Source of the DNA: CAVSVP01 sp963731125
Lineage (GTDB): Bacteria > Pseudomonadota > Gammaproteobacteria > Competibacterales > Competibacteraceae
Direction: 5' to 3'
Assembly (NCBI GenBank): GCA_963731125.1
Contig: CAVSVP010000006.1
Span: forward strand, 1-64,000
DNA: 64,000 nt
Part shown: positions 35,327-43,728 of the stretch, one piece after another
Position numbering within the stretch: the stretch's first letter is position 1
Layout: each line of letters begins with the position of its first letter
Notes under the pieces: model-generated
What the model saw: the letters and a program-made list of their open reading frames with translations, nothing else
Told to the model about the DNA's origin: nothing
Databases searched by the model: none
Made by a program: the position numbers and the translations under genes

Positions 35327-36634
35327 ATGTTGAAGAAAAGTATGCGGTTTTTGGCAGTAACGCTGCTTTTCATTTCTGGAACTGTGTCTGCCGAATCATC
35401 CAAACAGGCATCAACCACACCCGGGAATGATCTTGTCTGCGCCAACGATAATGGCGGCATTCAGTTGCCCGCTGATTTTTGCGCTCTGGTGGTCGCCGAC
35501 AATCTCGGCCGGGCACGCCATCTGACAGTGCGAAATAATGGCGATATCTATGTGGCGCTGCGCAATCCCAGCAAGGGCGGCGGCATCGTAGCATTACGTG
35601 ATACCGACGGAGATGGCAAAGCGGATACGACAGAACGCTTTGGCAAGGCAGGCGGCACGGGCATCGCCATTCACAACGATTACCTTTATTTCGGCACACC
35701 GACGGCAATTGTCCGCTATCCTCTGAGCGACGCAGAGCTAACGCCTTCCGGAGAGCCGGAAACAGTCGTCGAGGGCTTTCCCGAACAGGACCAACATGGC
35801 TCAAAAACCTTTGCCTTTGACGACGACAGACAGCTATATGTTAATGTCGGCGCACCTTCCAACGCTTGCCAACAGGAAATCCGAACCCCCGGCTCGCCCG
35901 GTTTAAACCCTTGCCCGCAACTCGAACGGCAAGCGGGAATATGGCGTTACCGAGCCAATCAGTTACATCAGCAGCATACCGAGGACAACCGTTATGCCAC
36001 GGGGATACGCAATGCCGTTGCCATCGCTTGGAATTCCGCCAACGATACGCTTTATGTTGTCCAGCATGGGCGTGACCAGTTGCACCAACTCTGGCCTAGC
36101 CTGTTTAGCGTGGAACAAAATGCCGAATTGCCGGCGGAAGAATTTCTTAAAGTCACCCAAGGCGCAAACTTCGGCTGGCCTTATTGCTATTATGACTCGC
36201 ACCAGAACAAACAAGTGCTAGCGCCGGAATACGGCGGTGACGGCCGTAAGACCGAAGGCTGCGAAGAATTTACTAATCCTGTTATGGCCTTTCCGGCCCA
36301 CTGGGCACCTAACGATCTGCTATTTTACACCGGCGACTCGTTTCCAGATCCCTATCATAACGGCGCCTTCATCGCTTTCCACGGCTCCTGGAACCGGGCT
36401 CCGCTGGAACAGGCCGGTTATAAGGTCGTTTTCGTGCCGTTTAAGGAAGGCTCGCCCGCCGACAATTGGGAGGTGTTCGCCGACGGTTTTGCCGGCGTAA
36501 AACAGCTCAATGCTCCCGGCCAAGCGCAGTTCCGTCCCATGGGGCTGGCGCAGGGATCGGACGGCTCGATCTATATTTCCGATTCGGTGCAGGGGCGGAT
36601 TTGGCGGGTGCTTCACCGAGCGCAGCCGGGTTGA
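35327..36634 (+). CDS. Exported PQQ-dependent sugar (sorbosone) dehydrogenase-like beta-propeller
   Basis: The product is about 435 residues from the ATG at 35327, which follows GGAG. An earlier in-frame ATG at 35225 lacks a site. A signal peptide (MRFLAVTLLFISGTVSAES) precedes propeller blades with HLTVRNNGDIYVALRNP, GIAIHNDYLYFGTPTAIVRYPL, FAFDDDRQLYVNVGAPSNACQ, NAVAIAWNSANDTLYVVQHGRDQL and PMGLAQGSDGSIYISDSVQGRIWRV. These match the soluble glucose/L-sorbosone dehydrogenase family, which oxidises sugars in the periplasm with PQQ. The substrate is unknown and PQQ use is inferred. No PQQ biosynthesis genes are in the window. Confidence 0.82.
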   Translation: MLKKSMRFLAVTLLFISGTVSAESSKQASTTPGNDLVCANDNGGIQLPADFCALVVADNLGRARHLTVRNNGDIYVALRNPSKGGGIVALRDTDGDGKADTTERFGKAGGTGIAIHNDYLYFGTPTAIVRYPLSDAELTPSGEPETVVEGFPEQDQHGSKTFAFDDDRQLYVNVGAPSNACQQEIRTPGSPGLNPCPQLERQAGIWRYRANQLHQQHTEDNRYATGIRNAVAIAWNSANDTLYVVQHGRDQLHQLWPSLFSVEQNAELPAEEFLKVTQGANFGWPYCYYDSHQNKQVLAPEYGGDGRKTEGCEEFTNPVMAFPAHWAPNDLLFYTGDSFPDPYHNGAFIAFHGSWNRAPLEQAGYKVVFVPFKEGSPADNWEVFADGFAGVKQLNAPGQAQFRPMGLAQGSDGSIYISDSVQGRIWRVLHRAQPG

Positions 36635-36717
36635 CGGTGGCGCAAAAATCTACACACGCTTTCCTCGGCACGATCTTAGCTCGACTTTAGGCTATTCCCC
36701 CCTCACCCTCACCCTCA

Positions 36718-36740
36718 CCCTCTCCCACCAGGGGAGAGGG
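36718..36740. terminator. CCCTCTCCC hairpin next to CCCTCA repeats
   Basis: The stem CCCTCTCCC (36718-36726) pairs with GGGAGAGGG (36732-36740), with a 5 base loop. The upstream side holds tandem CACCCT units. It lies between two convergent genes. The pattern is a familiar dispersed intergenic hairpin in many proteobacterial genomes and may act as a bidirectional terminator, although no T-run is present. Confidence 0.4.
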
Positions 36741-36768
36741 AGTTAAGAGCTTGACGCTAAAAGATTTG

Positions 36769-37515
36769 TTAGCCCTCCAGTACCGTAAACGGAATCGTAA
36801 TCGTACCGAAGATATCGCCGTCGCGGGCATCGACTAAATCCGCCCGAAACCGGACCCGAGGTTCCTCTACGTTCACTTTCTCAAAGTAAAGAAACCCTTC
36901 CAACTGACCACCGGGATCCACGACACCTTCGGGTAATGCTTGCTCCAGCATCTCTTCCGTGGGCAAGGAAATTTCACGCCAATAAGTATAGTAGCGATCA
37001 TAGTAAAGTTGATCATAGTAAAAGGATCCAGGATAAGATTGCATTGCCGGAAAGGTAGCGGCATAGTAGGGCGCTACGGAAAAGCGGTTATAGCTAAAGG
37101 CGGGACGGGGCACAGCATAATCACTTTCGACCTGCACGGGTTCCTCGACAGCGCCTTCAATGGCGAAAGGCGGCAACGCCGCATAGCGTTTTCCCGTAGG
37201 GCTAACCAGCGCAAATTCACTATAGCGAATACGCAGCGGTTGAGTGCTGTTATTTTCAATTGTTACCCGTAGCGGCGTCACTTCTTCCTTGATCTCGGGT
37301 CGTCCTGTCCACGCATCGGCTCGCGCCACTATATGCACTCCTTCCACCGTCGACACGGCAGCCGCCTCCAGGCTTTGCGCCTCATTAGCCGACGGCGCCG
37401 GAGACAGTTCCGGCGTTGTTGTGCAGCCGCTAATTAACACCAGCAGGCCGGCGGCCACGGCGGTCTTTCCCATCGCTAAACGGTTCACTAAAAAATTGTA
37501 CGGTAGAATAGGCAT
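36769..37515 (-). CDS. Lipoprotein of unknown function
   Basis: The product is 248 residues from the ATG at 37515, which is preceded by GAGAGGAG. A longer frame reaches 37578 but lacks such a site. The lipobox ends LLVLISGC, so the mature protein is lipid-anchored. The body has a beta-rich stretch (VTPLRVTIENNSTQPLRIRYSEFALVS) and a Tyr-rich region (SFYYDQLYYDRYYTYWREI). The C-terminal domain (GQLEGFLYFEKVN...VRFRADLVDA) resembles an immunoglobulin-like sandwich. I recognise no named family. It is convergent with the sugar-dehydrogenase gene. Confidence 0.62.
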   Translation of the reverse strand: MPILPYNFLVNRLAMGKTAVAAGLLVLISGCTTTPELSPAPSANEAQSLEAAAVSTVEGVHIVARADAWTGRPEIKEEVTPLRVTIENNSTQPLRIRYSEFALVSPTGKRYAALPPFAIEGAVEEPVQVESDYAVPRPAFSYNRFSVAPYYAATFPAMQSYPGSFYYDQLYYDRYYTYWREISLPTEEMLEQALPEGVVDPGGQLEGFLYFEKVNVEEPRVRFRADLVDARDGDIFGTITIPFTVLEG

Positions 37516-37721
37516 TGCTAAGCTCCTCTCGGTGGCTAGTGGCCTGTCAATAGAAATATTATGAGTTAAAAAAGCCAAATTTTACTGAAAAAACGGGCTT
37601 CAACCGCACAATTTTGAACTAGACAATCCACTAGTATTACGGGCTTTTCTCACGCTAATTTGTCACCTTCGCGGTGGAACAGTGGGTTTCGCCACCGCTT
37701 TCCCACCCTGCGTCCTATGGG

Positions 37722-38195
37722 TCAGCGCTCATCCAGGTTAAGATCATAGGTCAATGGAGAATCCTGACTGACGGCGAGTTGATTAACTACCGCCAACACA
37801 CCGTCGAGACGAGACACTACGCTCTCCGCCTGAATTTTTTCAAAAGGGGTATCGACAAGCCCTGCCAAGGTCACGACACCCTCCTCGACGGCGACCGCTA
37901 TTTGCAAGCCCTCCACGTAAGGATCGCGCGCCAGGCCAGCGCGAACATGACGGGCAATATGGGTATCCAGAGGTACTACGCCCGGGCGCACTCGCAACCG
38001 GTTCTCCACCTGCCGCACACCGGTCGTATCCCGGGCAGTCAGGGCAACGGCCCGACGGACAGTGAGATTGTCCACTCTGCCGTTCAACACCACACGACCA
38101 TCGCGCACGGAGATATAAATATCCACAGGAACCACCTGGGGAATGCGCCGCAGTCTTGCCCGAATAGCCGCTGCAATCGCCGCGTCGGGCCTCAA
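37722..38195 (-). CDS. Two-BON-domain protein, start uncertain
   Basis: The frame contains two BON repeats, VDIYISVRDGRVVLNGRVDN with GVRQVENRLRV and LQIAVAVEEGVVTLAGLVDT with GVLAVVNQLAV. There is no in-frame ATG upstream. The frame is open back to a TGA near 38262. A TTG at 38195 with GAGAAG upstream is the best start. The protein may be 5'-truncated, since no signal peptide is visible. It is the fourth BON gene in this 13 kb and may be a decayed paralog of the six-BON gene. Confidence 0.6.
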   Translation of the reverse strand: MRPDAAIAAAIRARLRRIPQVVPVDIYISVRDGRVVLNGRVDNLTVRRAVALTARDTTGVRQVENRLRVRPGVVPLDTHIARHVRAGLARDPYVEGLQIAVAVEEGVVTLAGLVDTPFEKIQAESVVSRLDGVLAVVNQLAVSQDSPLTYDLNLDER

Positions 38196-38771
38196 ACTGA
38201 ACGACTTCTCGGTGAGGGGCTGCCGCAGATTCTTTGCATAGTGTCGGCGGGTACCATGAAATCAGTTCGCGGTAATTACTTTCCTATTCCGCCGCCGACC
38301 TGCGGAGGGTGACTTGTCATATTTGCCATTGCCGGATTTTCGGGCGGTGTAATATCCACGGCACATTTCCCGGCAAGCTAGAAGACGTTAAGTGAGATAA
38401 GCAGCAATGGCTGTGCCATCTGTTGAAAGCAGAAAGACATGGTACAAGCTTTGCCAAAGCTTTAAAAGATAAAGGTGAGCGAATCTATAGGTAGAGCTCA
38501 GGTTGGAAAAAGCAATCGAAGTGGAAAAAGCCGGGCAACAGCAAACATGCCCTTGGATGAGGCTTGGGGGCATGCGAAAACCGGAAAAGCATGTCGCTTC
38601 TGGGAGTTAGAGCATAATAACCCTCGGTTCGCTCATTTTTGTAATATGTTGAATTTTAAAATGAATTTTCAACAATTTTCGAGAATAAAGCATTTATTGA
38701 ATATATAAGTTGTTGAATTTTAAAAGCTTTCAAAAAAATGAGCGAACCGAGAGTAATAACGCGCAGCTATC
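38196..38771. other. Intergenic region with an inverted-repeat element, no gene seen
   Basis: About 580 bp without a supportable gene. The part to the right holds the element at 38621-38753. The remainder (38380-38620) has several short open frames, all interrupted, including a stretch that reads HGTSFAKALKDKG on the plus strand before stops, possibly a decayed gene. Confidence 0.35.
38621..38753. mobile_element. 133 bp inverted-repeat element (MITE-like) with TAATAA flanks
   Basis: The ends match as inverted repeats over about 20 bp with one mismatch (CCCTCGGTTCGCTCATTTTT at the left against the complement of the right end). The element is flanked by TAATAA (38615-38620 and 38754-38759). 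Inside, the phrase GTTGAATTTTAAAA occurs twice in the same orientation. It has no coding capacity. The flanking repeat is AT-rich, so the target-duplication call needs confirming. Confidence 0.6.
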
Positions 38772-38999
38772 TCATTGGTCTGTGCTGGACCATACCGCGG
38801 GCGATGTGACATTTTCGTAGTATTCATAACCCCGCAGCACTTCGACGGGGCCTGCAACGTCGGCCTGTAGGCCTTTGGCGTCTGCAATGGCATCCTCAGC
38901 TTGGGAGAACATTTTGGCGTCCGCATACTGGGCATGCCAAGCGGTCCCTGTCCAGAAGTTTCCCGAGGCCTTATCACGAATAATATAATTTCCGATCAT
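38772..38999 (-). CDS. Small protein of unknown function
   Basis: The product is 75 residues from the ATG at 38999, with GGGAG 7 bases upstream. The sequence MIGNYIIRDKASGNFWTGTAWHAQYADAKMF has a compact beta-hairpin look and is followed by an Ala/Asp-rich helix (QAEDAIADAKGLQ). There is no signal peptide. I recognise no family. The ribosome-binding site and regular composition support it as a real gene. Confidence 0.5.
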   Translation of the reverse strand: MIGNYIIRDKASGNFWTGTAWHAQYADAKMFSQAEDAIADAKGLQADVAGPVEVLRGYEYYENVTSPAVWSSTDQ

Positions 39000-39128
39000 T
39001 TTGCTACTCCCGTTTGGCTGGGGACCCACCTCTGCTTACAGCGCATAACGGCTGCGCATTCGGCGGCAACCCTAGCACAATTTAACCGATTGAATTAATT
39101 AGGTCAGACCCTTGCGTCAGCGCCGCTA

Positions 39129-39437
39129 TTAAGTACCTTTTTCATCTGCCTGGGCAGACTCACATTGTCCAGTAGCATAGTCTAAAGCTAACCCGCCTTC
39201 CATATGCTGTACGACACATGCCCAATACTCGGCAGACCGAGTGGTGGTATCACAGATCTCTGCCGGCCCCAGCGCCCTGCGCTCAGCGCTATCGGTACGC
39301 GCCACTTGCAAAGCCATGGCTTTTTCACATAAAGCGCGGGCTGCTTTCTGGGGGACCGGCTGCGCAGTGCCTTCAGCATAAATGAGCGGTGGTAGGACGA
39401 TAATACCCACTAACAGAAGTGACGAAAGTCGTTTCAT
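39129..39437 (-). CDS. Small exported Cys-containing protein of unknown function
   Basis: The 102-residue protein has a signal peptide (MKRLSSLLLVGIIVLPPLIYA). The mature part is short and contains four Cys (LCEKAM, EICDTT, WACVVQ, GQCESA), spaced so as to form disulfides. AGAG-rich sequence (AGAGATAACCTCC) precedes the ATG. It sits 12 bp downstream of the lipoprotein gene at 39450-40373 on the same strand, so they probably form an operon. Confidence 0.62.
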   Translation of the reverse strand: MKRLSSLLLVGIIVLPPLIYAEGTAQPVPQKAARALCEKAMALQVARTDSAERRALGPAEICDTTTRSAEYWACVVQHMEGGLALDYATGQCESAQADEKGT

Positions 39438-39449
39438 GGAGGTTATCTC

Positions 39450-40373
39450 TCAGTAGACACTGACGGGTGGCGCATTAAAACGCATTAAAATGCCTTCGTA
39501 GGGCCTTACTACCGCAAGATTCCCGTAGCCGTTGCTATTGAAGCCGTTAGAACCGCTGCCGGGTCTCATGTCGACCGCTGCGGACGTTGGAAATTCGTAG
39601 ATCATATTAGCGCAACCTCGACCTAACACTTCTTCCAACGGCAACACAATAGTGACAGTTTCGCCCTCGGGTAGAACGGTACCGTCCTGTAGTGATGCTT
39701 CAACGGTCACCGCTGGCACACTGGCAAAATCCATTACGCAAGGCAGCAATGGCGGGTAAAACGTTTCGCCGTTTACTTTGACTCGCCCGGTGAACATGGG
39801 TTTAAACTCCAGTGAAGAGGCACCCGCCGGCAATTTAAAATTAAAACGGAACTGAAAATCTCCAGTGGTCGGCACGCCTTCTGGCAAGTCAAGGACAATT
39901 AACTGGGTCCCTGGCTTGGCTTTCAGTATGTGCAGGCTATCGGCACGCAGCGAGCTTAGGCCGGTGGTCATCGCCAATTTACCGTCAACGCCGCTGTCGA
40001 CATGCAGAAAAGCACCGGTAAAGTCGCTTGCATCGGTCGGGAGTTGAATAACCACCGGGTCCGGGAAGCGCTGTGAGGCGGCATCGGTTCCAGTCAGCGT
40101 GAGTGTGCTGATAAAGTTTTCGTGCTGAAAGGGGCCGTTTTTCTGAATGAATGTACAAGTATACGACATGGAACCCGGTTCGTTTGGCAGGCAGTCCTGG
40201 AGGGTTGCAACAACGGTGGAAAAGCCGGTAGTGGAAACGTTGACAAGCAGAGCACCGCCCTTATCTCCAGAAACGGAGACGTTTAGCAACGGCTTAAACA
40301 GACAGCCGCTACTGAACGCAGCGGTGATAAGAATTACGCTTCTGATCAGAACCTTACGAAAACTCGCGATCAT
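39450..40373 (-). CDS. Lipoprotein of unknown function
   Basis: The 307-residue protein has a signal peptide and the lipobox AAFSSGC near residue 24, so it should be lipid-anchored. The mature part is predominantly beta-strand (LLNVSVSGDKGGALLVNVSTTG, TLTLTGTDAASQ, FQFRFNFKLPAG). A Gly/Asn-rich stretch lies near the end (GSGSNGFNSNGYGN). It lies upstream of the small Cys protein. I recognise no family. Confidence 0.6.
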   Translation of the reverse strand: MIASFRKVLIRSVILITAAFSSGCLFKPLLNVSVSGDKGGALLVNVSTTGFSTVVATLQDCLPNEPGSMSYTCTFIQKNGPFQHENFISTLTLTGTDAASQRFPDPVVIQLPTDASDFTGAFLHVDSGVDGKLAMTTGLSSLRADSLHILKAKPGTQLIVLDLPEGVPTTGDFQFRFNFKLPAGASSLEFKPMFTGRVKVNGETFYPPLLPCVMDFASVPAVTVEASLQDGTVLPEGETVTIVLPLEEVLGRGCANMIYEFPTSAAVDMRPGSGSNGFNSNGYGNLAVVRPYEGILMRFNAPPVSVY

Positions 40374-40437
40374 TGATGAGTGCTCTGCGAGCGGCTGTGG
40401 TGCTACGGCAAAGTGTTTAAAAAAACTTTATAAGGTG

Positions 40438-40917
40438 CTATTCGGCGCCGAACAGCTCTTCCAGGGTATAATTCTGCTTGATTAGCCGCCCTAAATACGC
40501 CAGCGCTTCACTAAAGCTACCAAACTCCTCCGGCGCCAACTCTATGATGTCGGCTTCGACATCAACCAGTTTCCTCAGCAACATCAGTTGGAACTTAACC
40601 AGTTCGCGGGGCTGCGCCATGGCATCCAGCCGCACCTTACCAAGAGCATATTGACGCAAGGGTTCCGCCAATTCAGGGTCAAAAATCTCAAGTTGCGTAG
40701 CGGACACATTCTGTAAGGTGGAAATCAATGCATCAATAGCAAAAGCGAAACTGGCAAAATTCATCTCGCTTTGATGCTGCTCAAGGCGGATAAAGGCCAC
40801 CTGACAATTGGTCATCGCTCCGTACAGGGTATTGGCTACCCTAGCTGCATGCGCGCGCGGCTGCTGGTTGGTGTTTATCACTCTTGCTTCGATAATTTCA
40901 ATGAGTTTGACCCACAT
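40438..40917 (-). CDS. Helical protein of unknown function
   Basis: The 159-residue product is mainly helical and acidic, with no signal peptide (VANTLYGAMTNCQVAFIRLEQHQSEMNFASFAFAIDAL, then LVKFQLMLLRKLVDVEADIIELAPEEF). The ATG at 40917 follows GAGGAA with good spacing. I recognise no family. It is 64 bp upstream of the lipoprotein gene on the same strand. Confidence 0.5.
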   Translation of the reverse strand: MWVKLIEIIEARVINTNQQPRAHAARVANTLYGAMTNCQVAFIRLEQHQSEMNFASFAFAIDALISTLQNVSATQLEIFDPELAEPLRQYALGKVRLDAMAQPRELVKFQLMLLRKLVDVEADIIELAPEEFGSFSEALAYLGRLIKQNYTLEELFGAE

Positions 40918-41038
40918 GGGTTTTCCTCTTACACTAGCCCACTACTCTACTTGGACCCCGCTAGCCCAGCGATCGCCGACCAGCCGCGCAGCGGCGAGAC
41001 CGCCACCGACCGCCGGCGTGACTAGCATAGAAAAGAAG

Positions 41039-41398
41039 CTATTCGCCGACGGCGATATTGCGCACCACATTCACCGGCCTATGCCGGTTCATGACATCCA
41101 CCACGGACTCTACCTGGTCATCTTCCGCATCCAGGGCTACCACCGCCTGCCCGCGGCGCACGCCTTCGAGATACTGTTGCAGTTCTTCTTCGGGAAGACT
41201 CGTTTTGAGAGAGGTTTTGGGAGCCGCTGAGACACCCACCAAACCGCCGATCAGCGTCCGGGTATCAACCAGTCGTTCGCCGGAAGTGTCCGTGATCAGG
41301 CGAATTTCGCTGCGCTCTAAACCCAGTGCCGTTAATTCCTTAATTACGTCTTCAGCGTCCAAAGGATTTTCAAATATACCAATTATCGTTTTTGCCAT
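41039..41398 (-). CDS. GSP17M/YflT-like stress protein
   Basis: The product is 119 residues from the ATG at 41398, which is preceded by GGAGAG. The earlier ATG at 41422 has no site. The N-terminal MAKTIIGIFENPLDAEDVIKELTALGLERSEIRLITD matches the general stress protein 17M (YflT) domain, a small ferredoxin-like fold of unknown molecular role. The C-terminus (GQAVVALDAEDDQVESVVDVMNRH) is the second half of the same fold. It is a soluble cytoplasmic protein. Confidence 0.78.
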   Translation of the reverse strand: MAKTIIGIFENPLDAEDVIKELTALGLERSEIRLITDTSGERLVDTRTLIGGLVGVSAAPKTSLKTSLPEEELQQYLEGVRRGQAVVALDAEDDQVESVVDVMNRHRPVNVVRNIAVGE

Positions 41399-41548
41399 TT
41401 TGTCTCTCCGCAATAGAGGCATTATTCGCTAATAGCGAGTAGGCTTCAACAATCTAGTGTATATGCAAAAATTTTATCAGCCTATTGGGAAAAGCCTCAA
41501 CGATTTACCAGTTTCCCCTTATATTCCCGCTTAGAATTTAGCTATTCT

Positions 41549-41987
41549 GTTAGACCTTTACCTCGGACTTCAATCGTCAAGCCCTGGGTTTTGCCCGGAC
41601 CGGTCTCTATCCCGACAGTATTGCCGCCGATATGTGTGCTCGTTAATCGCAACTTTGAAATCCTTTACCTGTTTGGACCTGCCTATGACTATCTCGCGCA
41701 GCCGGTCGGGGAATTGACCGCGGACTTCCTGACCTGGGCGCGCGAGGGCCTGCGCACCAAGCTGCGGATTGCCCTCCACGACGCCATACGTAGCGGCAAA
41801 ACCGTTACCATAGTATCACTCGCTGGGACGCGGACATCTTGAGCGCACTTAAGCAAGGTAAGTCGCTGGTCATTGAAGATGCCCATAACGATCCCCGCGC
41901 TGCGACCCTCGAGGAATTTGTCTTTGCCGCCCGCGGCGCTCGCTCGCTACTGATCGTCCCATTGCTCAAGGAGGAACACATTGCGGC
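41549..41987 (+). pseudogene. Decayed CheR/PAS/GAF sensor-kinase gene, 5' part
   Basis: The plus strand reads SDFNRQALGFARTGLYPDSIAA, then in another frame PPICVLVNRNFEILYLFGPAYDYL and LRTKLRIALHDAIRSGKTVT. Both match the CheR region and the following PAS-type segment of the intact hybrid kinase at 54322-59184 (QALEFARAGLYPDSIAA and PPCVLINAKCEVLYYFG), but about 150 residues between them are deleted. A GAF domain follows in a third frame (SALKQGKSLVIEDAHNDPR, RSLLIVPLLKEEHIAA). It is then cut by ISKra4 copy B. Confidence 0.75.
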
Positions 41988-43719
41988 GGGTGTAACCCGC
42001 CTTCCGCTATATTGTTAGGCGATCAGTCGATCGGGTAAGAACGTCTCATCCATTGGCCGCCTTCATGGGATAGAGTCGTTGGTTTTCGTGTGCGATATGA
42101 AATTTCATAAACGCCTCCCAGTCCTGATTGATGCCGATACAGCGCAACTCGAGCATCGCCTTGGCGCCGGGCATCACCCAGCGCATGCCGGAGCGCTCCA
42201 TCCGATCACAGACGACATGCCGACACGCCCCCTCAATCACCCCCGAAGCGATGGGATAGCCCGCTTGCAGGTAGTGGTCATACTGCATCCGTGCGACATT
42301 GTGACTCAAATAGCCGATAACCTCGGCGAGCGACTCGCGTTGTGCCGCACTCAGTCGGTGGGATTGGGCACGCAGACGGCCGATGACGGTCTGTACCTGA
42401 CCGTTGAGCAGGCGTTCGGCCTGTTGTTTGACGAACACCAGACGCTGCTGCTTGACGCTCTCTGTGCCCGGACCTTGGGCACCGCTGGGATGGAATAACT
42501 CGGCCGCATCCCAGAGATAGCCCAACGCGTGCATCAGATCCAGCACCTCCACATAGCTCACCCCGGCTAACCCCTGTTCCGCGGCACGCCACAGGGAGGG
42601 TTGGCCATCCATCAGTACCACAACGCGCTGCTGGCTGCTGGGATTGCGCTGGCGCTGCTCCTCAGCGAGCCAAGCAAAGATCGCCGCATAGGACGGTGCC
42701 ATCGTCTCCTGCGCGTCGCGCGCCAGGCTGGCCCGAACGTATTTATGCAACGGCTTGGGCCGCCGGGGCGGTTGGGTGCCCGACGCGGAGGGGACCGTAA
42801 ACAGCGCCGCAAGCACCTGCTCGGGGGTGCGAACATAAGGCGCCATGGGATAGGCAGCACCAAGCAACGCCATTTTCTTGCCGCCCGGTTTGCCCTCATC
42901 CCCCGTAGTCGCCACGTCACGCTCAGCAACCATGTCGACTGCGGTGACCGCACGCCGCCTCACCACCCCTTTACTGTCCGCGCTACACACCACCAACTCG
43001 TCGTCTTGTGCCGCCGGTGCTGGCTCCCGACCCGCCCAAAATGCTTCTACCGAACCCGACAACTGCTGATTGATCCGCTCCAAACTATGCACCGACTGCC
43101 GAACCCCCAACATCCGCTCCAGCGTCTCGCTCACCTGCGCATACGGCTGCTCAATCACCAGCGCCTGATCCCACTCTTGCAACAGATACGAAAACTTGCT
43201 CGCCGGTAACTGCCGCTGGCTATCCAGCGGCACGTAGTCGATCTTCTGACCTTCCCGCGTTCCGTACACCACCCGCTCCAGCTGATGCTCCCCAAACACC
43301 GAGCGATACTCACGAACGCGGCTTCGCCCCAGGCGCTTGACCTGCCGACCACCGGGTAAGCTTACTTGCGCCCCGTGATCACCTGGCCCACATAAGCTAA
43401 AAAACAGCTCCACTAGCTGATGCCCCATCCGCAGCAGCTGAGCAAATAAGCCCCGCTCCAGTTCATGCACCGCTTCGCCTTGCACATACGCCTGCTCCAC
43501 GCGCTCCACTAGCTTGGCTGTCTCCGCCAGTATCGCTTGGCGATTGTCTTTCCCTCGGGTTTCGTTCATGCTGTTCATCGCTAGCTCCCATCGGTCTTGA
43601 CTACGTTGCTTCACACAGCGTAGTTTACCTTAGATCCCGGCGGGGGCTAGCACGCACTCCTGAGGAGTCAAAACCATAAATAAATTGTGATTAACTAGCG
43701 CGCGCAGCGGGTTGCACCC
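41988..43719 (-). mobile_element. ISKra4-family insertion sequence, copy B, with 9 bp target duplication
   Basis: The ends are GGGTGTAACCCGC at 41988-42000 and the near-complement GCGGGTTGCACCC at 43707-43719. The element is flanked by the perfect 9 bp direct repeat CATTGCGGC (41979-41987 and 43720-43728). Joining the flanks restores the GAF frame (EEHIAA to FFLLSHHQ). It is the opposite-orientation near-copy of the element at 17208-18938. Confidence 0.93.
42046..43578 (-). CDS. ISKra4-family transposase, copy B
   Basis: The protein is about 510 residues from the ATG at 43578, chosen for its GGGAG site as in copy A. All catalytic-region motifs of copy A are present (CSADSKGVV, LMDGQPSLWRA, SGVIEGACRHVVCDRM). 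The C-terminus ends AANG because of one extra G relative to copy A. The frame is complete, and this copy probably represents the original form. Confidence 0.88.
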   Translation of the reverse strand: MNSMNETRGKDNRQAILAETAKLVERVEQAYVQGEAVHELERGLFAQLLRMGHQLVELFFSLCGPGDHGAQVSLPGGRQVKRLGRSRVREYRSVFGEHQLERVVYGTREGQKIDYVPLDSQRQLPASKFSYLLQEWDQALVIEQPYAQVSETLERMLGVRQSVHSLERINQQLSGSVEAFWAGREPAPAAQDDELVVCSADSKGVVRRRAVTAVDMVAERDVATTGDEGKPGGKKMALLGAAYPMAPYVRTPEQVLAALFTVPSASGTQPPRRPKPLHKYVRASLARDAQETMAPSYAAIFAWLAEEQRQRNPSSQQRVVVLMDGQPSLWRAAEQGLAGVSYVEVLDLMHALGYLWDAAELFHPSGAQGPGTESVKQQRLVFVKQQAERLLNGQVQTVIGRLRAQSHRLSAAQRESLAEVIGYLSHNVARMQYDHYLQAGYPIASGVIEGACRHVVCDRMERSGMRWVMPGAKAMLELRCIGINQDWEAFMKFHIAHENQRLYPMKAANG

Positions 43720-43728
43720 CATTGCGGC

